5,304 nt of DNA from Acidocella sp. (GTDB lineage Bacteria > Pseudomonadota > Alphaproteobacteria > Acetobacterales > Acetobacteraceae): positions 1 through 5,304 of the forward strand of contig JAQUAC010000180.1 in NCBI GenBank assembly GCA_028687415.1. Reading direction: 5' to 3'. This document shows positions 1 through 5,304 of the stretch, piece after piece (the stretch's first letter is position 1; the number at the start of each line of letters is the position of its first letter). The notes below the pieces were generated by a model that was given only the letters and a program-made list of their open reading frames with translations, ran no database searches and was not told the origin of the DNA. The position numbers and the translations under genes were made by a program.

Positions 1-1657
<1,657 letters not shown>

Positions 1658-1663
1658 GCGCAA

Positions 1664-1809
<146 letters not shown>

Positions 1810-1816
1810 TGAATTC

Positions 1817-1845
1817 AGGACACTACGTTATGGCGGAGCTGTCAA
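1817..1845 (-). promoter_or_regulatory. Probable thiC promoter
   Basis: A consensus -35 hexamer TTGACA lies at 1845-1840. With a 17-bp spacer the -10 position (1822-1817) reads TGTCCT, a weak match. The implied transcription start near 1810 falls exactly at the 5' end of the riboswitch aptamer, which supports the assignment more than the -10 does. Confidence 0.5.
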
Positions 1846-1990
1846 TGCGGCCCGTCGAGTTCATCGAATGGCCGCGTCGGAGCAGACCATGAACATCCAG
1901 AAACGGTGAGTATGGGCGCAATGACGCCGGAAGTGGCCGTTGGAAACAGAATGGTGGCTTTTGACGACTTCTTGCCGGCCATGATTATGC
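1846..1990. other. Intergenic stretch between toxin gene and thiC promoter
   Basis: About 145 bp with no convincing gene, RNA or Rho-independent terminator. A 46-codon minus-strand reading frame (1982-1842) has no ribosome-binding site and ends inside the thiC -35 element. No target-site duplication or terminal inverted repeat was found that would mark the border between the thiC locus and the plasmid-type genes. Confidence 0.5.
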
Positions 1991-2422
1991 TCAGGGCAAG
2001 CGGGCAAACGGATCATGCACTGGCACGCCCAGCGGCTCAAAATGCCGCAGGTTGCGGGTCAGGATGGTCAGTCCGTGGTGCTGGGCGGTGGCGGCGATGA
2101 TGATGTCGGCGAAGCCGGGCGCATAACCCTGGCCTCGGGAGCGGTCGGATAGACTGCCGGCGAGGCGGGCAGTGGCAAGGTCGAAGGGGAAGATGCGGGC
2201 CGCGTAGAGGTGCAGCACGGTCTCCAGCCAAGCGGTTAGGTCACGGGCTTTGCGGGTTGCCCCCTCACGCTTGGCCTTGGCGATCCCATCCTCAATCTCG
2301 GCGATGGTGACGGTGGAGAGAAATAATTCAGCCGAGTGGGCGTCCATCCAGGCGGCCAACTCGGGCAGGGGAACGCGCGAAGGTGCGCGCGCCGAGATGA
2401 CATTGGTATCGACGAGATACAA
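1991..2422 (-). CDS. PIN-domain ribonuclease toxin (VapC/FitB-like) of a type II toxin-antitoxin pair
   Basis: This 143-residue protein has the single PIN-domain layout of VapC/FitB toxins, Mg-dependent endoribonucleases that cut RNA when the antitoxin is lost. Visible acidic site: Asp5 in MYLVDTN, Glu42 in TIAEIEDGI, Asp106 in FADIIIAATA, with Asn124 in the following ILTRNLRHFEPLGV strand, where FitB-type proteins also have TRN. Length is normal. The start is a TTG (UUG) at 2422. The frame upstream is closed by the antitoxin's own TGA (2428-2426), no other start would preserve the family's N-terminal MYLVDTN, and no Shine-Dalgarno is seen. Translation is therefore probably coupled to the antitoxin by termination and re-initiation, which would keep toxin output low. 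The cognate RNA target cannot be read from the sequence. Confidence 0.92.
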   Translation of the reverse strand: MYLVDTNVISARAPSRVPLPELAAWMDAHSAELFLSTVTIAEIEDGIAKAKREGATRKARDLTAWLETVLHLYAARIFPFDLATARLAGSLSDRSRGQGYAPGFADIIIAATAQHHGLTILTRNLRHFEPLGVPVHDPFARLP

Positions 2423-2425
2423 GGA

Positions 2426-2668
2426 TCAAAGGCCGCTATCACGGAGCGGGGAGGGGTTGCGCGGCGGCAGATCGCCCGCATCGAGAGGTGCCGCCATCAG
2501 CAATTGGCCGAAGGAAGGCACATGCGAGAGCCGCTGCCATTCCGCGAAGCTCAATACCACTGCCTCGGGCTTGCCGTGGCGGGTAATGATGGCGGGTTCG
2601 CCGCGCACGGCATCGTCAACCACGGCAGACAAGCTGGCCTTGGCGTCGCGAAGTTGGATTTCCCGCAT
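2426..2668 (-). CDS. Phd/YefM-family antitoxin
   Basis: This 80-residue protein begins MREIQLRDAKASLSAVVDDA and continues ITRHGKPEAVVLSFAEWQRL, the typical Phd/YefM DNA-binding fold (about residues 1-48). Residues 50-80 form a loose tail (SFGQLLMAAPLDAG and beyond) of the kind that wraps around and blocks a PIN toxin. The ATG at 2668 is chosen over longer upstream extensions because GGAGG (2678-2674) lies 5 nt before it and the family starts at this residue. It neutralises the toxin encoded immediately downstream; such antitoxins also repress their own promoter, and an 11-bp inverted repeat lies 25 bp upstream. The tra-like operon ends 118 bp upstream, so read-through from it is possible. Confidence 0.92.
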   Translation of the reverse strand: MREIQLRDAKASLSAVVDDAVRGEPAIITRHGKPEAVVLSFAEWQRLSHVPSFGQLLMAAPLDAGDLPPRNPSPLRDSGL

Positions 2669-2692
2669 GGCGGCCTCCGGGTGGTGGGGTGA

Positions 2693-2734
2693 ACTACAGT
2701 AGTCATATTTAGGCCGGAGGGCTGGGGATGGCAA
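2693..2734 (-). promoter_or_regulatory. Putative toxin-antitoxin promoter and operator
   Basis: Candidate -35 TTGCCA (2734-2729) and, 17 bp on, a weak -10 TAAATA (2711-2706) precede the antitoxin gene. A perfect inverted repeat, ACTAC-N-GTAGT (2693-2703), lies around the predicted transcription start, a usual place for a Phd-type autorepression operator. The palindrome is seen directly; the promoter match is weak and the operator role is inferred. Confidence 0.4.
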
Positions 2735-2786
2735 GGAGAAAGCACTTGGCTGCGGTTCGTTCGGCGGGTGGGGGCGGAGTTGGCGT

Positions 2787-3491
2787 CTATTGAGCAAGCG
2801 CTGAGGGGCCCGCTGGTGAAATGGGATCGGTCCAGACCGGCAGCATGCAGTAATGCCGGCCGCTGGCATCCTGTTGGAGGTTCTTGCGGCACACCGCCAT
2901 GGCGCTGGCGCCGTTATTGTCCTGCATCAGCTGCCCCCACGCGATGGCCTCCGATGGTCCGGCCTTCATGGCGGCTGTGATCAGGTTAGACGCAACCTCG
3001 CCCTGGAAACGCCCGGCATTGAGCCCGGCGGCGTAGGTGAAGATACTGGGCACCAGGCTAATCGCCAGCACCGCGGCGCACCAGGCGGCGATGGTTTTGT
3101 ACTTCACTGTCTTTGCCTGCTGCCGTACGGCGTAATTGATCGTTCCGGCGAGTTTGGGCGTCAGCTGCTCGACGATACCAGCCTGTTTGGTCTGGAGCGT
3201 TGCCTCGGTCTGCTGGATGGCAAGCTGCGTCTTCTTGATTGTGTCGTGATATTCACGGTCGAGCCGGTCGCTGGCATCGTGGAAATACCGCACGGCCTGG
3301 TTATGCAGCCGCCATTGCAGGCGCAGCGAGGAGGACAAAGCCTTGATGAGCGGCAGCACGGGGTCGTTTTTAAGCCCGGTGACCTGGATGGCGCGCTCCA
3401 GCTCGTCTTGCATCTGGGCGATATCCCGACCGAGTATCTCGCTGTATCGGCGCAGGTCGAGATCGTCCTTGGGCTCATTTACGGCAGCCAT
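2787..3491 (-). CDS. TraM/MobE-like coiled-coil membrane protein
   Basis: This 234-residue protein has a charged, Gln/Lys-rich helical N-terminus (about 15-130, likely coiled coil), one hydrophobic segment at about 133-155 (TIAAWCAAVLAISLVPSIF), and an 80-residue C-terminal part with Cys201 and Cys215. Residues 40-50 (LKNDPVLPLIK) resemble the DDPILILQTIN stretch of RK2 TraM, which also has a coiled coil and a C-terminal membrane helix but is only about 146 residues long. The role, inferred from family and position, is a membrane-associated accessory to conjugative DNA transfer or mobilization. The ATG at 3491 is preferred: GGGAG (3503-3499) lies 7 nt upstream, and the gene then overlaps the ATPase gene by 13 bp, indicating translational coupling. 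An in-frame start at 3533 would overlap by 55 bp. No terminator is visible after the TAG. The C-terminal part vaguely recalls other plasmid membrane proteins, but I cannot name a family. Confidence 0.65.
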   Translation of the reverse strand: MAAVNEPKDDLDLRRYSEILGRDIAQMQDELERAIQVTGLKNDPVLPLIKALSSSLRLQWRLHNQAVRYFHDASDRLDREYHDTIKKTQLAIQQTEATLQTKQAGIVEQLTPKLAGTINYAVRQQAKTVKYKTIAAWCAAVLAISLVPSIFTYAAGLNAGRFQGEVASNLITAAMKAGPSEAIAWGQLMQDNNGASAMAVCRKNLQQDASGRHYCMLPVWTDPISPAGPSALAQ

Positions 3492-4414
3492 GAGCTGACT
3501 CCCGCAAAATTGGCGTCCATCGCTTCCAGCCATAGCCTGACCCGGGCGCGGTCGAACGGACCAAGCGGTGTGTCGGCCCGGCCATTCTTGCCCGCGACGG
3601 CGTCATTGAATTTCAGCCGGCGGATTTCCACGGGCTGGGCCGCCACGAGCCTTGGCATGAACACCGGCACAGCACCTTCATTGATGGCACGACGGACAGC
3701 GCTGTGGCGCAGAATGCGCGCGAAGGCCATGTCGCGCGTCTCACCGACATCCACCATGGCTTCGTTCAGGATGATGGCGGAGGCGGTTGGCTTGAAGCCC
3801 AACCCTTGCAAGGTGGCGAGTGGCGACAAATCCTCTTCCTGCGGCCCGACCGTATGGAACAGTACGACCGCGAAGCCCTGCGCCTCAAACAGCGCGACCA
3901 GATCGGGTAGCTCGACGGCGAGGCGGCGCAACGTGGTGTCGCCTCCGCCAAGGTCGATCAGCGCCGATATTTTCTGGGTCAGGCTGTGCTGCAGTAATCG
4001 ATCCAGCCATTTCAGGGACATTGCGGGGTCGATGGTTTCCGGCGGGCGCGCCACTTTGTCGATATAACGGGAGAAGGTGTCGTTCGTAGTGTCCAGATCC
4101 GCCATTAGCAAAGGCGTGCCGTTCAGCAGGGTTTTCTCCGCCAGCCAGCGTATGCCGGTGGTTTTGCCGGTCTTGCCCCGCCCCACCCAGAAAATGATTT
4201 TGTGCCGCCCGCTTAAATCCATGCCTGTCAGGGGCGCCGGGCCGGGCAAAGCCATTGCCTGACCGGCGGCGCTGACCAGTTCCATCTCCGGGCCGGTATC
4301 TTCGTCCTGCCCAAAATTGAATATTGATGTCGGGGTGGCAGGAGAGGGCGGCCGGCCGGAGGTTGGATTTGGAAACCGTAGTAATTCCGGCGTGTTGTCT
4401 TTCTGTTCAGGCAT
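3479..4414 (-). CDS. TraL/MobD/StbB-like P-loop ATPase (ParA superfamily)
   Basis: This 311-residue protein has a proline-rich low-complexity N-terminus (1-65), then a MinD/ParA-type ATPase core. Walker A is GRGKTGKTT (78-86). A second acidic motif, LLMADLDTTNDTF, spans 102-113, and Walker B-like LIDLGGGD spans 152-159. Segments correspond to RK2 TraL: DTTNDTFSRY to its DTDPVNATFEGY, FHTVG to IHTVV, RLKFNDAV to RLTFDQAL, and a matching C-terminal helix. IncP TraL, pTF-FC2 MobD and R388 StbB are the closest functional parallels: ATPases encoded beside oriT that affect DNA transfer or plasmid positioning. In the deviant Walker A pattern KGGxGKT the signature lysine position is Arg79. The start ATG at 4414 has AGGAG (4426-4422) 7 nt upstream. 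It sits 37 bp after the upstream gene and overlaps the downstream one. A chromosome-type ParA is less likely given the long tail and neighbours. Confidence 0.8.
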   Translation of the reverse strand: MPEQKDNTPELLRFPNPTSGRPPSPATPTSIFNFGQDEDTGPEMELVSAAGQAMALPGPAPLTGMDLSGRHKIIFWVGRGKTGKTTGIRWLAEKTLLNGTPLLMADLDTTNDTFSRYIDKVARPPETIDPAMSLKWLDRLLQHSLTQKISALIDLGGGDTTLRRLAVELPDLVALFEAQGFAVVLFHTVGPQEEDLSPLATLQGLGFKPTASAIILNEAMVDVGETRDMAFARILRHSAVRRAINEGAVPVFMPRLVAAQPVEIRRLKFNDAVAGKNGRADTPLGPFDRARVRLWLEAMDANFAGVSSWLP

Positions 4415-4451
4415 TGTGGGGCTCCTTTTTAAAGAGGTCGATCAGCCTTGT

Positions 4452-4994
4452 TCAGGACGGCGGCTTTTTGCCGAGCAGGCGTTCCATGACTTCGTCGTAA
4501 GTGGGGGATGGCGGCCGGATGATGGGGGCGGCTGGCTCGTCGGAAGGCGGCGCGTCAGTTTCCGAGCGTCTGACCTCCCAATCGATAAAACGCGCTGGCT
4601 GAAATTCAGGCTCGCCCGCAACATCCGATGGATATGGCTCGATAAATTGTGCAGATACTGGCGGAGCGGGTGGCATCGGTGTTTGCGCCACTAACCCCTG
4701 CGAAGACATTGTCTGATTGCGGCGCCGATAGCCTTTCAATGGCAGACGTGCCCGGTAGGCTTCGCTCTGCAGCCAATCCGCCGTCCATGGTTTACCCGTG
4801 CGGTAGGTGATGCCTGCCATGGTCATGGCGCGCGCGATTGCTGCCCATGACCAGCCACTTTGCACCAGCGCCAGCAGCATTTCGGCGTGCAGGCGCAACC
4901 AGGGGCGGATGACATCACCTGATGACCATAGCGCAAGAAACTTCGCGGCCAGGGCGTTGATCTCATCATCGGAAGGGGTACGCTTGAGGGCCAT
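4452..4994 (-). CDS. TraK/MobC/StbA-like DNA-binding accessory protein
   Basis: This 180-residue protein has a helical N-terminal domain (about 5-90) with a helix-turn-helix-like stretch, LLALVQSGWSWAAIARAM (40-57), then GITYRTGKPWTADWLQSEAYRARLP and a basic end (GYRRR). A proline-rich linker (105-165) leads to a short amphipathic C-terminal helix (YDEVMERLLGKK). RK2 TraK, which binds oriT, shares this plan: an Ala-rich helix pair, G.V.YSYETFRSHARRHI-like helix, Pro/Ala linker and short conserved tail. First position in the operon, next to the repeats, fits a protein that binds those repeats and represses its own promoter, as StbA does in R388. The start is uncertain: ATG 4994 lacks a Shine-Dalgarno, whereas an in-frame TTG at 5021 has AAGGTG (5032-5027) 5 nt upstream and would add nine residues. 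A further TTG at 5057 also exists. Homology is weak, so the assignment leans on context. Confidence 0.6.
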   Translation of the reverse strand: MALKRTPSDDEINALAAKFLALWSSGDVIRPWLRLHAEMLLALVQSGWSWAAIARAMTMAGITYRTGKPWTADWLQSEAYRARLPLKGYRRRNQTMSSQGLVAQTPMPPAPPVSAQFIEPYPSDVAGEPEFQPARFIDWEVRRSETDAPPSDEPAAPIIRPPSPTYDEVMERLLGKKPPS

Positions 4995-5058
4995 GCGATG
5001 AACCAGCTTGGTGAAATTCAAAGCTTCACCTTGGCATTTTTGCTTCTGGAATTTCAAC

Positions 5059-5086
5059 TTCCGAATCGGAATCTTGACAAAGTCAA
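5059..5086. promoter_or_regulatory. Two adjacent 13-bp palindromes upstream of the traK-like gene
   Basis: TTCCGA-A-TCGGAA (5059-5071) and TTGAC-AAA-GTCAA (5074-5086) are perfect inverted repeats separated by 2 bp, with centres 15 bp apart. They lie 65-92 bp before ATG 4994, or 38-65 bp before TTG 5021, where the operon promoter should be. The minus strand offers -35-like TTGACT (5086-5081) and TTGTCA (5080-5075), with TTGAAA (5057-5052) 17 bp after the second. They look like operator sites for a dimeric repressor, possibly overlapping the promoter. Which protein binds is unknown. Confidence 0.5.
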
Positions 5087-5111
5087 ATTTGGTTCATCAG
5101 CCCAAAGCTGT

Positions 5112-5183
5112 GCTCATTCCTATGCTGATTCCTAATCTCAATCCTGAGTGCAATCCTAACCTCATCCCTATGCTTAATCCTGA
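5112..5183. repeat. Six tandem 12-bp direct repeats (iteron-like array)
   Basis: Six consecutive 12-bp units: GCTCATTCCTAT, GCTGATTCCTAA, TCTCAATCCTGA, GTGCAATCCTAA, CCTCATCCCTAT, GCTTAATCCTGA. The core AWYCCTRW is kept in every unit while the 4-bp linker varies, as expected for protein-binding sites. A degenerate seventh unit follows at 5184-5195. Spacing is exactly 12 bp throughout. The array lies between the traK-like operon and the divergent gene starting at 5268. In R388 the stbA-oriT region holds arrays of short direct repeats with an 11-bp period bound by StbA; that is the best parallel. An iteron-type replication origin or partition site is possible, but replication iterons are usually 17-22 bp. 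Confidence 0.85.
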
Positions 5184-5194
5184 TCTCTAATCTC

Positions 5195-5235
5195 GTCTGT
5201 CTGATGTGGTATCAGGTTACGTTTCTACGACAGAC
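5195..5235. repeat. 7-bp inverted repeat with internal hairpin; candidate oriT or operator element
   Basis: GTCTGTC (5195-5201) and GACAGAC (5229-5235) are perfect inverted repeats 27 bp apart. Inside lies a second small hairpin, CTGAT-GTGGT-ATCAG (5201-5215). Placement between divergent genes, beside the 12-bp array, is where R388- and IncP-like systems have oriT, and relaxase sites usually sit beside an inverted repeat. No nic sequence can be assigned with confidence. It could equally be an operator for the gene starting at 5268. Confidence 0.4.
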
Positions 5236-5267
5236 CAAGGAATGCTAGCGCATGCGGGTGCGGTAAG

Positions 5268-5304
5268 ATGAACGACGCCAAGCAACCCGATTTCACGGTC
5301 AATG
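5268..5304 (+). CDS. Start of a divergent gene, product unknown, cut by window edge
   Basis: An ATG at 5268 opens a plus-strand frame, MNDAKQPDFTVN, that remains open to the right edge (12 codons). The frames of the nearby upstream ATGs (5242, 5252) close within a few codons. No strong Shine-Dalgarno is seen (GGTAAG lies directly upstream). Twelve residues are too few to identify a family. By analogy with R388 (trwA) or IncP (traJ), a gene diverging from the traK/stbA position would be a relaxosome accessory or relaxase gene; a replication initiator is the other contextual option. Confidence 0.35.
   Translation, partial: MNDAKQPDFTVN

Noticed and set aside
1842..1982. A 46-residue minus-strand frame between the toxin gene and thiC
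   Set aside because: No Shine-Dalgarno before the ATG, no recognisable motif, and it runs into the thiC -35 hexamer.
2374..2391. CGCGCG-N6-CGCGCG hairpin shortly after the toxin start codon
   Set aside because: It lies in coding sequence rich in GCG and CGC codons; self-complementary CG runs are common in such DNA and nothing else supports a regulatory role.
2853..4067. A 404-codon plus-strand open frame
   Set aside because: It is antisense to the TraM-like and TraL-like genes, which have good ribosome-binding sites, motifs and coupled spacing. The plus-strand product has no recognisable domain.
5008..5190. A 60-codon plus-strand frame ending in a tetrapeptide-like repeat (IPML, IPNL, NPEC, NPNL and so on)
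   Set aside because: The peptide repeat is a by-product of 12-bp DNA units being divisible by three. Differences between units change amino acids freely while the DNA core is kept, the start overlaps the traK-like gene on the other strand, and there is no ribosome-binding site.
5112..5195. CRISPR array
   Set aside because: The units are 12 bp and contiguous, without the 25-45-bp repeats and unique spacers of a CRISPR array, and no cas gene is present.
5242..5271. A nine-codon leader peptide whose TGA overlaps the ATG at 5268
   Set aside because: The AAGGA before ATG 5242 touches the start codon with no spacer, so initiation there is unlikely; a nine-codon frame can arise by chance.

Overview
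The window looks like GC-rich proteobacterial DNA, most likely alphaproteobacterial. That is an inference from the ThiC sequence style, the P3a-bearing TPP riboswitch and the GC-rich codon use; it is not proven. Every complete gene lies on the minus strand. Read in the direction of transcription (high to low coordinates), the layout is: a short AT-richer intergenic region with several repeat structures (about 5058-5267), a three-gene plasmid-type operon (4994-2787), a two-gene toxin-antitoxin module (2668-1991), and a thiamine biosynthesis gene with its riboswitch (1845 to the left edge). A plus-strand gene appears to begin at 5268 and runs off the right edge.

The three-gene operon matches, in order and architecture, the traK-traL-traM genes next to the origin of transfer of IncP plasmids, mobC-mobD-mobE of pTF-FC2-type plasmids, and stbA-stbB-stbC of R388. 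The first gene encodes a small DNA-binding-like protein with a proline-rich tail. The second encodes a ParA/TraL-like P-loop ATPase. The third encodes a coiled-coil protein with one membrane segment and an extra C-terminal domain. Assignment rests on remembered local similarity to RK2 TraL and TraM, and is weaker for TraK.

Upstream of this operon, in the position where R388 has oriT and the StbA-bound direct repeats, there are six tandem 12-bp repeats (5112-5183). They are flanked by two adjacent 13-bp palindromes (5059-5071 and 5074-5086) and by a 7-bp inverted repeat (5195-5235). This is the most interesting part of the window: a candidate transfer-origin or partition/regulatory site of a family I cannot name.

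The toxin-antitoxin pair is a Phd/YefM-type antitoxin followed by a PIN-domain (VapC/FitB-like) ribonuclease. The toxin starts with UUG three bases after the antitoxin stop, in the same reading frame and without a ribosome-binding site of its own. It probably acts as a maintenance module for the mobile element.

thiC (552 of roughly 610 residues) is cut by the left edge just before its C-terminal iron-sulfur cysteines. Its leader carries a complete TPP riboswitch. Its expression platform can be read directly: a segment downstream of the aptamer can pair either with the aptamer's 3' end or with the thiC Shine-Dalgarno sequence, which predicts translational repression by TPP. The window cannot decide whether thiC is plasmid-borne or whether the plasmid-type block has integrated beside a chromosomal thiC.
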